Origin: Ichthyophis bannanicus
Lineage: Eukaryota; Chordata; Amphibia; Gymnophiona; Ichthyophiidae
DNA: 64,000 bases
NCBI GenBank assembly: GCA_033557465.1
Contig: CM066037.1
Location: 200,693,156-200,757,155 of the forward strand
Direction of reading: 5' to 3'
Shown in pieces: positions 40,843 to 51,177 of this stretch. The notes under the pieces are model-generated. The model did not search any database. It saw only the letters and a program-made list of their open reading frames with translations, and had not been told where the DNA came from. Within the stretch, counting starts at the first letter, position 1; the number at the start of each line of letters is the position of its first letter. Both the position numbers and the translations under genes were made by a program.

Positions 40843-42499
40843 GGCAACATCCTACCGCCCAATATCAAGCATATCAAGCATATCCTTCCTAGCCAAGATC
40901 ATCGAAAAGGCAGTCCAACAACAGTTGCAAGACCACATCGACGACAGAAAAGCCCTAGATGTTCATCAATACGGATTCCGACAACATCATGGAGTTGAAA
41001 CCCTCCTTATAGCACTGCTAGACAACCTCCTCAAAGGCCTGGAAAACAAAAGCAAAATGTTCATGCTTATATTTATAGACATATTAGCTGCATTCGATAC
41101 AGTACACCACAGTACACTCATGAACCGACTCGCATCCATAGGAATAACGGGAACCCCTCTGAAATGGTTCTCATCCTACATAACAAACAGAATGCAGCAG
41201 GTCCACTTCAACAATGAAAAGGCAAACGCTTTCCCCCAAACCCAAGGCATTCCTCAAGGCTCAGCGCTGTCCTCCCTCCTATTCAATTTATACATACAAC
41301 CAGTTTGCCAAATCTTCCAGAAGCACAAGATCAGTTACCACATTTATGCAGATGATCTAATGCTTTATGCTCAACTCGACGTAAATAAACCAAGTTACAA
41401 CCAACTAGAAGAATGCCTAAGCAAGCTGCAAACCTGGTTGCAACAAAACAACATGTTGATAAACCATAAAAAAACGGAGGTGATGTACATCTCCAGGAAA
41501 CTGGACTTCAGCCCTCCTGCCACAGTCACCCTGAACAACAACGTCTATCACACAAAGACCGAGATAACATACCTAGGGGTAATGCTTGATAGCAACCTAA
41601 GGATGGACAAACACCTCCGGATAACCAACCGGGCCATATTCCATAAATTAAAAGTCCTTCAACCACTATGTAATATCATTGAACAATCCGACTTCAGAAC
41701 AGTGGTGCAAGCTCTCATCACTCCCCACCTAGACTACTGCAATGCCATTCTACAAGGCTTACCAAAGAAAATCCTAAACATCCTGCAAATGGCGCAAAAC
41801 GTTGCTGCAAGAATCATCATGAAAAAAGGCTTCGCCGAGCACATCACACCAGTACTAATTGAACTGCATTGGCTCCCCATTACTGCCCGCATCAAATACA
41901 AAACACTAGTAACCACATTCAAACTCATACACAACATAGCACCTTCATACCTCACCAACCTAATCACCACACAACCACTCAACAGAAACAGAAGAACCGC
42001 AAACCTCAACACCCTCTGCGTCCCAAATAGCATAAACTTTCAAAGCATATACGAGTAACAGAACATTCTCATATGCAGCACCACTACTCTGGAACCAGCT
42101 GCCTTCCGAGCTACGTTCAACCAGCGACTTAAATGACTTTAGGAAAAAGCTCAAGACTCACCTATTCCAGACTCATTACAACCTGTCCTAGGCAGCGAGC
42201 CCTCTTCCTACTCGCTCACTGTGCCAAAGTGGATTCACTTTACCCCCGACCATAGGTCAAGAGAAATTGCAATCTTGGACCTGTAATAATGTATATATGT
42301 ATATATGTAAAGGCACCCCCCATCAATCGAGTGTAAATTTAGTAACCTAGCTGCTGTGTTGTGTGCCAAGCCTCATAATCAAAATGTATATTTTGCTAAT
42401 TCCTGTCCTGTACAATCAACCCTGATATGTAAAGTAAACCGCTGCTGATCGCTGGAAGTAGCGGTTTACAAATGTATACTAAATAAATAAATAAATAAA
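40843..42499 (+). mobile_element. 5'-truncated L2-like LINE inserted in an opposite L2
   Basis: It begins inside the RT N-terminus and ends with the L2 stem (GTAAACCGCTGC and GCAGCGGTTTAC-like words) and TAAA repeats (about 42481-42499). It belongs to a different L2 subfamily from 4847 and 14478. It splits the minus-strand L2. Confidence 0.85.
40846..42190 (+). pseudogene. L2-like ORF2, RT to C-terminus
   Basis: RT blocks in order: SYRPISSISSISFLAKIIEK, GFRQHHGVETLLIAL, IFIDILAAFDTVHHSTLM (motif A), QGIPQGSALSSLLFNLYI (motif B) and YHIYADDLMLY (catalytic YADD). The thumb and LHWLPI region follow. The frame ends at 42058 because of a one-base shift near 42045. The remaining AAPLLWNQLPSELR and FRKKLKTHLFQTHYNLS read in another frame to 42190. 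Otherwise open, so fairly recent. Confidence 0.85.
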
Positions 42500-42710
42500 C
42501 GATCCTTCTTGACCTGTTGTTTGGGGTGGATCTAATGAGAGCCGTAAGTGATGATGGGGAAATCAAGTTGATTGCTTTGAAGGTTATGAGCAGTGCCTTG
42601 TATGTGAGCCTGCAGTTTATAGGTAGCCAGTGGAGGTCTTTAAGGATGGGGGTGATATGGGTCCTTCTGGATAGGCTACACAGTATTCAGGCTGCCGCAT
42701 TCATTGAAAG
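42500..42710 (-). pseudogene. L2-like LINE, upstream part (minus)
   Basis: Minus strand: THITPILKDLHWLPINCRL and ITFKAINLISPSSLTALIRS, the region just before the segment found at 40263-40842. It confirms one L2 gene interrupted by another. It is followed by three copies of TGCAATGGATTAAG (42711-42762), a tiny tandem repeat. Confidence 0.7.
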
Positions 42711-42784
42711 TTGCAATGGATTAAGATGCAATGGATTAAGTTGCAATGGATTATAGATGTCAGAAGGCTGCTGATAGGGTCTGT

Positions 42785-42821
42785 GTGTTTCAGCTTGTAC
42801 TGGCTACATTAACCAGAGTTG
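42785..42821. repeat. 37-bp TSD of the RTE insertion (left copy)
   Basis: The 37 bp starting GTGTTTCAGC and ending CCAGAGTTG are repeated at 43656-43692 with one mismatch (T/C). This is unusually long for a LINE duplication. Confidence 0.8.
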
Positions 42822-43540
42822 CTATAGTGCCACAGTGCCATTTGCTGACATGGGTGCAGAGGCCACAGACATCATTTACCATGTCACCCAATCTTATGGC
42901 CTAAGAACCAATGCGGACAAGACCAAAGTAATGACCATGATCATAGGCCAATGTTCACCTCAATGGAATCCAAATTGAGCAGGTCCCAGAATTCAAATAC
43001 CTGGGATCGCTGGTGCAGGAGCAGAAGGTGGCATCCACCACCAATGTCCACAGCAGGATAGGCCAGGCAACAGTAGTGTTCACTTCACTCTAATGGTGCC
43101 TCTGAAAGAAGGCCAATATTTCTACCAAGATCAAAATTCACCTCTTCAAACACTGATCCTGCCAATTCTCCTGTACGGATCGGAAACATGGACTCTGCTC
43201 AAACCTGACATGAACAAGATTAAGGTCTTTCAAATACGATGCCTGCGACAGATTTTAGGTGTCTCTCTTTGTGATTGCCATTGAAACGAGACAATTTGGA
43301 CAAGGTGCGACCATCAACCTTCAGTCGAAGAACAAATTCAAAATGCAGATGCGATGGTTTGGCCACATTTGCAGAATGAACACCGGTCAGCTGCTGTACA
43401 ATCTCCTCTGGTGAAAGCAACCTGCTCATTGGAGGGTTCAACGAGCAGTACCAAAGAAAATATGGCTCAAACACATCGAGGAAGACCTAAGGACCTAGTG
43501 ACTGACAGTCGACGAGGCCAGAAATATTGCCACCGATCGC
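42822..43540 (+). pseudogene. RTE-like ORF2, C-terminal region
   Basis: Frames in two to three phases carry the C-terminal half of an RTE-type RT protein: a decayed AD-containing region near 42840-42960, QVPEFKYLGSLV, the LYGSETWTL block, and QMRWFGHICRMN-like codons near 43345-43380. No catalytic YADD is intact. Dead. Confidence 0.65.
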
Positions 43541-43655
43541 CAAGGTAGGAAGGGTATTGTGAACAACACATGGAATCCAGCGGCACCTACAGCAGTGTAT
43601 TGATTGAGAGGACGACCTGCTCCCCAAATGCCAGCTAAGGATTAAAGAAGAAGAA
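42822..43655 (+). mobile_element. 5'-truncated RTE-like LINE
   Basis: Plus-strand LINE between 37-bp duplications, ending in AAAGAAGAAGAA, a short microsatellite as in RTE-type tails. The coding part (from about 42830) contains FKYLGSLVQEQKVAS, HLFKTLILPILLYGSETWTL and IRCLRQILGVSL, the post-RT region of RTE-clade ORF2. Confidence 0.75.
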
Positions 43656-43692
43656 GTGTTTCAGCCTGTACTGGCTACATTAACCAGAGTTG

Positions 43693-44138
43693 GAGCCAGC
43701 AGAGTACAGTGGGAGTGGAGCATGCAAATGAAGTTCTAACATACTGGCAACATGACGGTTTGGCATCAATAGGTACCATCAGACCCCCAAATCCCCTGCA
43801 TGGGGAGGCATTTAGCAGTGTGGATGTGCACCTGAGGGGGCCATGCCACTTTCATGGGCCATGTTCCTATGGGCAGATGGCCCCTCACTATGGCCATGGG
43901 AGGATATGGCTGAGGCCTACTGACTCTGAGCACCTACATAGAATTTCTAGCAGTGAACATAATTTGTTTTCTGGGATCTCATTGATCAGTGTCCTTCCTG
44001 GGCCCTATTTCCAGGGGATGTAGTATTTCATGGATCTGGGCTTCCAAGGTCCTGTGAACCTTTGGTTCGCTGACAGATGGGGTAGTTAGCAAGGTTTTGG
44101 CTACCTCCATGTGGGTGTGTGGTCCTGATAGTATATTA
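43693..44138. other. No feature recognised
   Basis: Continuation of the target sequence after the RTE. One 104-codon frame (43709-44023) has no motif. Possibly unique or unclassified repeat DNA. Confidence 0.35.
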
Positions 44139-44830
44139 TGGAGGTAATTTTAAATTGCTTCAATGTAATTTGGGCATCCACAAACATGCATGTGGATGTC
44201 CAAATCACGGAGACATCCCTGGAGCAATTTTTGAAATGGGGTTCTTAGACATCGCCACTGTGGGGTCATCTATATAGGCAGAGGATGTAATGGATATATG
44301 TCCGGGATGGAGCTACGGACATAAATGGCCATACCAAGAGCTATGCAAGCGGTGCAGCCACACAGGGTATAAGCACAGAAGGGGTGTGAATATCATCACT
44401 GGGTTTTCAGGAAGCCAACTAAGAGTGAGTTCCTGCATATAGTTGGGGAGGCTTCAAGTTCTCAAATTGCACAGGATGCATTTTGAGCTTGGTACAGTCC
44501 TGGCGCTTGTGTCCAAACGTAGACCTGTTCCAAGCATGAATAGGCATGGGAAAAGTGCTCATTTTGGCACTAAAACGTCTGGAGTATGTTGAGAAGTTAG
44601 CACTAGACTATCCTCAATACTCTTCACAATGCTATGTTGTGTATGTTTAGAAAACTGGTTTTGAGTTTGCACCATCGCTGCATGTCTTGTAGACATTGCT
44701 GCAGATGTCCATATCAGGCACGCCCTTGTTTGTGAAATCATCCACAAACCTGGACTTGCTTTCCATTTTTATGGATGCTCAGGATTGGACGTCCCAGTGT
44801 GGACATCCTTTGTAAAATGTGCCTTTTTGT
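44139..44830. mobile_element. MITE-like region with an inner hAT MITE relative
   Basis: Possible outer ends are GGAGGTAATTTTAAATTG (left) and TTTGTAAAATGTGCC (right). Inside, about 44320-44510 resembles a diverged copy of the hAT MITE at 38304-38644 (GCAAGCGGTGCAGCC at the left, TTGGTACAGTCCTG at the right). Boundaries are weak. Confidence 0.35.
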
Positions 44831-46322
44831 CTATTCACTATACTGCCAGTCAGTAAAGCTGCTGGGAAGAAATTCAGAATTTCTCCTCTGAGGGAGCGAT
44901 ACAGGGAGCTCTGCTCTAAATTCTTTCTAACCTGTCTATGCTAACCTGGGGTCTTCAGTGAAGGCAGTGTTTCTGTTGGTCTGTCCATATCTGTACCTGA
45001 TCTTCTTTGGGCCTGGCATAGGTGTCCCCTCTTCCTCTTTGGCACCTTTTAGCAAAGCACAGTAGATGACAGTGGCAAGAGCAGGTGGCGTGTGGGCTGT
45101 GCTGGACTGAGATGTTTCCCTGCTAGCGGAAATGAGACTGGAACAGTAATAGTAACAGCTGCCTCCACTTCCACTGGGAGAAGATAATGATGCAGAGTAT
45201 ACACACAGCACTGTTTGGGGTCGACTGCGTAGGCAAAAGGAGACATAAAAACTCCAGAACTTATGAAGACTGCATTAATTGACTTCCCAAATGTGTTTTT
45301 TTTTTTTGCTTTAGAAACTGAAATAGGACTATAGGAACACAATGATATGCTTAGTTTAAACATGGAATTGAAACATTGGACAGAACTGAACTAGCTCATA
45401 ATGAGCATGCAAACACCGTTGGGGTTGTGTCATAAACTGAAATGTTTCTCAGGAAATTATACTATACTGAGTTTTTGCCAAATCAATGCAAGAGAGAAAA
45501 CATGCTTCAAAACCGGACTGCCCATCATGGATTTTGCCAAACCATACATTTTGTGTGACAGAGAACAAGCCTTGCAGATACGAGAGAAGATGTGGTACAT
45601 GATTTCAGAAAGGCTTTTGAAATCATATTGCACAATCTTCTTGCCAGCAAAATCTCTTCATATCTTGCTTTAGCCGTGGAGGCATAGTTTATTAGGCAAC
45701 ACACTTCACCACACACCATGCACAAAGGTTATGGGACATCTTTGGGTGCAAGCTCATGTAAGCACCAGTTTTAAATACCCACTATCGTATTTCTGAAATT
45801 ATATTTTTCTGAAATCTACTCTGGTATGTTTTCTTTATTCATTTAGTTATTTAAAATATTTATAGTCTGTCCAGATACTGTTCTAGGCAGATTGCAGTCG
45901 GCATATGAAACAATAGCTAAAGCATAAAGAAACATATAATATGGTGCTTTTCTGATGCACCCTATTCTCACTGTGCAGTTGGCTATATTTATACATGGGA
46001 AAACATGTAGTGGAGACCTGTTGTGTAAGGACTGCTAAAGAATAATACTGTAAAATAAACAAATGTTAATTGAGATCACAGTTTACTTTGCAAATGCATT
46101 TGCTCTCTGGAAACTGAAGAAAGTACACTCATGGCAATCATTTTCTTTTCTAACAGCTTTCACTAAAACTATCTCAACATAAGTCATAACCATTCGACAA
46201 GCAACTTGCTCCTACCCAGAGAGTCCGTCATAGTCTCAGAACCTCTGATCACACATATTCCAGGCAAAATATGTGAAGTAATTCTTGCACCTTAAGTATC
46301 ATTCATAAGATCCAGGACTGCT
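44831..46322. other. Mostly unassigned; possible L2 tail at 45830-45940
   Basis: No convincing gene. A frame at 45401-45673 has no motif. At about 45835-45940 TTCATTTAGTTATTT, TATAGTCTGTCCAG and CTAGGCAGATTGCAG look like the reversed 3' end of an L2- or SINE-like repeat. The rest may be unique DNA. Confidence 0.35.
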
Positions 46323-46624
46323 TACATAAGAATATAAGATATGCCATGTTGGGTCAGACCAAGGTCCATCAAGCCCAGTATGCTGTTTCCAACAGTGGCC
46401 ATTCCAGGTCACAAGTAACTAGCAGGTTCCCAAATGCTTGTATTGGGGCAAGCAGTGGATTTCACGGGTCCTCTTTAATAATGGTTTATGGACCTTTCCT
46501 CCAGGAACTTGTCCAAACCTTTTTTAAATCCAGCTACACTAACAACTTTTACTACATCCTCCGGTAACAAATTCCAGAGTTTGATTATGCCTTGAGTGAA
46601 AAAATATTTTCTCTTATTAGTCGG

Positions 46625-47935
46625 TTCAGTCTAGGTGAATGCTACTCTATAGTTTATCAAATAGTTATAATACATCTTCCTGGTTTATCAAAATTAGTTT
46701 CAATTCTTCTGATACATCACCTTTAAATACCATTTCAGGCATTGGTAACTTCCCTACAGCTTCTTCAGTAACGACTAAAGCAAAGAATTAATTTGGTCTC
46801 TCCACTATGGCCTTGTCCTCCATTAGCGCTCCTTTTAGCCCTCTATTATCTTATGGTTCAACTGGCTCTCTCACAGTCTTTTGCTACGAATATACTTGAA
46901 AAAGGTTTTTATTGTGTGTTTTTGCTTGCACAGTAAGCCTTTTTTTCAAATGTTCTCTTTACTTGCCTTATCAGTGCCATGCATCTAACCTCCCAGTGCT
47001 TATGTTGTTTCCCGTTTTCGTAATTTGGCTTCATTTTCTATTTCCTGAAAGATGCTTTTTTGGCTATAACAGCCTCTCTGACCTCACCTTTAAACCATGC
47101 TGGCAGTTTTTTGGTCTTCCTTTCACCTTTCTTAAAGCATGGAATACATCTGATCGGGGTTCCAAAATTGTATTTTTAAACAATGCCGATGCTTGATGTA
47201 AACCTTTCACCTTTGTAGCTGCTCTTTTTAGTTTTTTTCTTAACAATTTTCCTCATTTTAACATAGTTTTCCATTTGAAAGTTAAAAGGTAGTACTGTGG
47301 ATTTCTTTGTCGTCCTTCCACCCTTTATTAAATCAAATGTGATCATGCTATGATCATTATTGCCAAGTGACCCAACACTGTTATCTCTTGCATCAGATCC
47401 TGTGTTCCACTAAGGACTAGGTCCAAAATAGCTTTCCTTTTTTTGGAGCAGCTAGTTCATGAACCAGCTGCTCCAAGAAGCAGTTATTTATTTCACCTAG
47501 AAACTTTAGTTCTCTAGCATGTCCTACTGTGACATTAACCCAATCAATACAGGGGTAATTGAAATCATCCATTATTACTGTGCTGTAGCTTTTGTTAGCT
47601 TCCCTGATTCCTTTTAGCATTTCATAATCCATTCATTCATTCTGCCAGGTGAACGGTAGCATACCCCCGCTGCCATTGCCTTCCCCTTTTTACATGGAAT
47701 TTCTATCCATAGAAATCCTACAGTATATTTTACCGGTAAAACATTTATCCTGTGTGACTCAATGCCCTCTCTAACATAGAGCGCAACCCTCCACCAATTT
47801 GATCTACCATATAATTGCGATATGGTTTGAACCCAGATATCACAGTATCCTATTTGTTGTCCTCCTTCTACCAGGTTTCTGAGATGCCAATTATATTTAG
47901 CCTTCATTTAGTGCTATATATTCTAGCTCTCCCAT
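46625..47935 (-). pseudogene. CR1 ORF2 endonuclease and linker (decayed)
   Basis: Minus strand, several frames: VALYVREGIESH, VGFLWIEIPCKKGKAMAAGV, IMDDFNYPCIDWVNV, NNCFLEQLVHE, a SDH-block equivalent with N near 47350, and the linker FHALRKVKGRPKNCQHGLK. Stops and shifts are frequent, more than in the nested copy, so this is the older of the two. Confidence 0.75.
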
Positions 47936-48217
47936 CTTATTTTTTAGACTTCTAGCATTTGCATACAGGCATTTTAAAGGTTGTAATTTATTCATATTAA
48001 CAATCTGGTTTGTTGACGGGTAATTTCGAATCTTTCAGCTCTGTCTGCTCTGTACTTAAAGGTATCTGGATTACTTTTGTATTTATTGAAACTTCCCTGT
48101 CAGGATGCCCTAACTTCCCTCTTTTGCTAGTATCCTTCAAGGATACATCTTTCCAAACCATGAGCTCTTAGGCGGCTGTTGGCTTTCAGATATTATCTAA
48201 TTTAAAAGCTGCTCTAT

Positions 48218-48317
48218 CTACTTTTTAAAGGTTAATGCCAGATGCCCGGTTCCACCCCGGTTAAGATGGAGCCCATCCTTTTGGAAAAGCCCCCCCCCCC
48301 CCCAGAATGTTGCCCAG
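48218..48317 (-). pseudogene. CR1 ORF1 C-terminus
   Basis: Minus strand NWATFWGGGGLF followed by QKDGLHLNRGGTGHLALTFKK, the Asp-His end of the CR1 ORF1 esterase. It reads through the place where the plus copy has a stop at 12164. Its upstream part is at 49931-50060. Confidence 0.75.
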
Positions 48318-49930
48318 TTACATAAGAACATAAGAACATAAGATATGCCATACTGGGTCAGACCAAGGTCCATCAAGCCCAGTATTCTGTTTCCAACAGT
48401 GGCCAATCTAGGTCATACGTACCTAGTAGTTTCCCCAAGGGACACAGGTTCCACAATGCTTGTATTGGTTCAAGCATTGATATCCTGGGTCCCTTCTTAA
48501 TAATGGTTTATGGACCTTTCCTCCAGGAACTTGTCCAAACCTTTTTTAAACCCAGCTACACTAACAGCCTTTACTACATCCTCCGGTAACAAATTCCAGA
48601 GTTTGATTACACGTTGAGTGAAAAAATATTTTCTTTTATTAGTCTTAAATAGTTTACCCTGTAGCTTCATAGCATGTCCCCTAGTCTTTCTATATTCTGA
48701 TAAGGTAAACAATCGATCTACGTTTACCCGTTCCACTCCGTTCATTAATTTATAGACTTCTATCATATCTCCCCTCAGCCGTCTCTTTTCCAGGTTAAAG
48801 AGCCCCAACCTTTTTAGCCTTTCTTCATAGGAGTAGCCTTCCATCCCCTTTACCATTTTGGTGGCTCTTCTCTGAACCTTTTCTAAAATTGCTATATCCT
48901 TTTTAAGATATGGCGACCAGAATTGCACACAATATTCAAGGTGCGGTCTCACCATGGAACGATATAGAGGCATTATAATATCTTTTGTTTTATTTTCCAT
49001 TCCTTTCCTTATCATACCTAGCATTCTATTTGCTCTCTTGGCCGCCGCTGCACACTGGGCCGAGGGTTTTAACATGGTATCCACAAGGACGCCTAAATCT
49101 TTTTCTTGGGTGGTGGTTCCTAATGTGGAACCTTGCATCGTGTAACCATAGTTTGGGTTGTTCTTCCCTAGGTGCATAACCTTGCACTTCTCCACATTAA
49201 ATTTCATCTGCCATTTTGATGCCCAGTCTTCCAATTTATCAAGATCCTCTTGCAATTTTCCACAATCCTCCTGGGTTTTAACAACTTTAAATAGTTTTGT
49301 GTCATCAGCAAATTTGATAACCTCACTCGTTATTCCACTTTCCAGGTCATTTATGAATATGTCAAAAAGCAGCGGACCCAGCACAGATCCCTGGGGTACA
49401 CCACTATTCACCTTTCTCCATTGGGAAAATTGGCCATTTAGCCCTACCCTCTGCTTTCTATCTTTTAACCAGTTCCTGATCCACAGTAGTACACTGCCTC
49501 CTATCCCATGACTCTTTAGTTTTGCCAAAAGTCTCTCATGAGGGACCTTGTCAAAGGCTTTCTGAAAGTCCAGATACACAATATCAACCGACTCACCTTT
49601 GTCCACCTGTTTATTCACTCCTTCAAAAAAACATAACAGATTAGTAAGACAAGATCTTCCTTGTCTAAAGCCATGTTGGCTGTCTCCCATTAGGTCATGA
49701 CTATCTATATGCTGAGTAATTTTATTCTTTATGATGGTTTCTACCATTTTTCCCGGTACTGATGTCAGGCTCACCGGTCTGTAGTTTCCCGGATCACCCC
49801 TCGAACCCTTTTTAAAAATTGGTGTTACATTGGCGATCCTCCAATCCTCAGGTATTAGAGATGATTTTAATGATAGTTCACAGATTACTGATAGCAGGTC
49901 TGCAATCTCAAATTTCAGTTCTTTCAACCC
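48318..49930 (-). mobile_element. 5'-truncated CR1 inserted inside the older CR1
   Basis: Minus strand. The 3' octamers (ACATAAGAACATAAG) lie at 48318 and the 5' truncation at about 49930. It splits ORF1 of the older CR1 between codons GFG-type and NWATFW. High similarity to 13850-17617 and an unbroken RT make it a young member of the family. Confidence 0.85.
48497..49930 (-). CDS. CR1 ORF2 reverse transcriptase (5'-truncated, open)
   Basis: About 478 open codons: [49 protein letters not shown] (motif A), [37 protein letters not shown] (motif B), [10 protein letters not shown] (catalytic) and the complete C-terminus to SINHY. It lacks the GPDG start and the endonuclease. The apparent upstream Met (50038) lies in the older CR1 ORF1, giving a chance 513-codon chimeric frame. 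This copy serves as the intact reference for the broken one at 13473-17447. Confidence 0.85.
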   Translation of the reverse strand, partial: GLKELKFEIADLLSVICELSLKSSLIPEDWRIANVTPIFKKGSRGDPGNYRPVSLTSVPGKMVETIIKNKITQHIDSHDLMGDSQHGFRQGRSCLTNLLCFFEGVNKQVDKGESVDIVYLDFQKAFDKVPHERLLAKLKSHGIGGSVLLWIRNWLKDRKQRVGLNGQFSQWRKVNSGVPQGSVLGPLLFDIFINDLESGITSEVIKFADDTKLFKVVKTQEDCGKLQEDLDKLEDWASKWQMKFNVEKCKVMHLGKNNPNYGYTMQGSTLGTTTQEKDLGVLVDTMLKPSAQCAAAAKRANRMLGMIRKGMENKTKDIIMPLYRSMVRPHLEYCVQFWSPYLKKDIAILEKVQRRATKMVKGMEGYSYEERLKRLGLFNLEKRRLRGDMIEVYKLMNGVERVNVDRLFTLSEYRKTRGHAMKLQGKLFKTNKRKYFFTQRVIKLWNLLPEDVVKAVSVAGFKKGLDKFLEERSINHY

Positions 49931-50060
49931 CAAACAACAAATCCCAAACTCTCTTTTTTGCACCATTTGTCTCATCCACACATTGACACACTGGAGCTGT
50001 GCCTGCCTTTTGGGTCCTGTGCGTGGAATGGGAAGCATTTCTGAGATCGTTGTTGAAATG
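49931..50060 (-). pseudogene. CR1 ORF1 fragment (older CR1)
   Basis: Minus strand [16 protein letters not shown] and [17 protein letters not shown] correspond to MLPVPRAGPKRQAELW and DEGFGFV of the ORF1 at 11348. Homology starts at about 50060. It joins 48317 after removal of the nested CR1. Confidence 0.75.
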
Positions 50061-50167
50061 CTGTGCCCAGTTGTGATCTCTCCAGTTCAAGCATGAGTAA
50101 GAGAAATTCCAGAGAAGTGCAATAAAAATAATTAGAAGTCCTGATAATAAGACCTATAAGATAAGTT

Positions 50168-50580
50168 GAAATCATTGGGCCCGATTTTTGAATGACATTT
50201 ACAAGGTTTAAAGCCCAGTGAACCTTGTAAATGCCTTAAATGAGGGTATGCAACGGCACTTACATGGTTAGTGTCACTGAATATCCCCTTCTAACTCCCC
50301 TACGTGCCCCAGTGAGCAATCCGCAGCTAAAACTAGGCCAGCTTTTGGCTCACCTACCTTTAGCCGTGAATGCTAACCAGGTTGTGGTGGAATATCACCG
50401 CTACCCAGTTAGGTTCTGCAGCGGTTTCCTCTGTGTGCCAAATCCGGATATTCAGTGCTATCACTGTGGCACTGAATATCCGGGGTTACGGGTCAGCAGG
50501 CAGGGCTATGCGATGAAATGGCACATAACCTGCCCAGATGATTATCAGGCTTATTGAGTGTATTTAGCCTGCCTGTGATG
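50168..50580. mobile_element. GATATTCAG-type DNA element
   Basis: The left end GGGCCCGATTTTTGAATG resembles other short DNA elements in this window. Inside is an imperfect hairpin built from CGGATATTCAGTGC and GCACTGAATATCCGG (about 50453-50486). No duplication was established. Confidence 0.5.
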
Positions 50581-51028
50581 GGGTATATAGGAAGTTATCT
50601 GTCCCTCTCCAAAGGGATTATCAGCAGTCCACCTTAAAATGGTCTACAGTTCAGAACTCAAGGCTGGGAGGGCATAACTCAGACAGAGGAATTAAGAATC
50701 CAGCTGTGTGCACAAGGGGGAAGAGAGGCCTATGGAGAGAGAAAACCCTTAAAAACAGGGCTGGGAATGGAGTCCTGTTGTGAGGTAGAAGATTCAGGGA
50801 GTGGGAACCATATTCATAGACACTGAAGCCCAAGTAACTGACTGGATTTTGGGCTGAATGTAATTCTGAACTTTAATTTGCAGGTAAGGGGAAGGGCATT
50901 GAGAACCAGCCTTGTGAAGGCAATAAGCTGAGTGAAGGCAATAAGCTGAGTGATTGCTGGATAACTGAAGGGCAATAAAAGTATTTTTTTTTTTGTGTGG
51001 TCCTGAACTGTTGCTTACCTGATATTTT
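50581..51028. other. Unassigned; possible solo LTR end
   Basis: Contains a duplicated 18-bp unit (GTGAAGGCAATAAGCTGA, about 50913-50950), an AATAAAAG signal near 50976 and a T-run. This is reminiscent of an LTR 3' end, but no TG...CA boundaries or paired copy were found. Confidence 0.3.
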
Positions 51029-51038
51029 AAAAGCCCCT
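51029..51038. repeat. TSD of the L1 (left copy)
   Basis: AAAAGCCCCT is repeated at 56498-56507 directly after the poly(A). Ten bases are certain; overlap with the A-run hides the exact length. Confidence 0.75.
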
Positions 51039-51177
51039 TGCCACGAGGGCGGAGCCTGGAGCGCAGCAGAGTGGCGGTGTAGAGCGTTGCTCCGGAGGGG
51101 CCTAGCAGAGAATCCTGCAATTGTGCTACTTACTGCGGTGGAAGTTAAAGACTGTCACGTTCTGGTGCCTCGGAGGG
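51039..51177 (+). promoter_or_regulatory. L1 5' UTR
   Basis: A GC-rich leader starting TGCCACGAGGGCGGAGCC between the target duplication and the preferred ORF1 start. Expected to hold the internal promoter; no specific box is claimed. Confidence 0.6.

Larger units (their letters stand above)
46323..48317 (-). mobile_element. CR1 LINE (minus) with RT core deleted
   Basis: Minus-strand CR1 of the same family as 9777-17617. It contains the 3' end (46323-46620), pre-RT and endonuclease sequence (46625-47930) and the ORF1 end (48220-48317). The RT core is missing: the frame passes from KL-SS codons just before the PGPDG block directly to NKRKYFF codons at about 46620. The ORF1 part continues at 49931 beyond the nested CR1. 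Confidence 0.8.

Noticed and set aside
43709..44023. 104-codon open frame.
   Set aside because: No motif, no neighbours in phase and low-complexity His/Gly content; length is within chance expectation.
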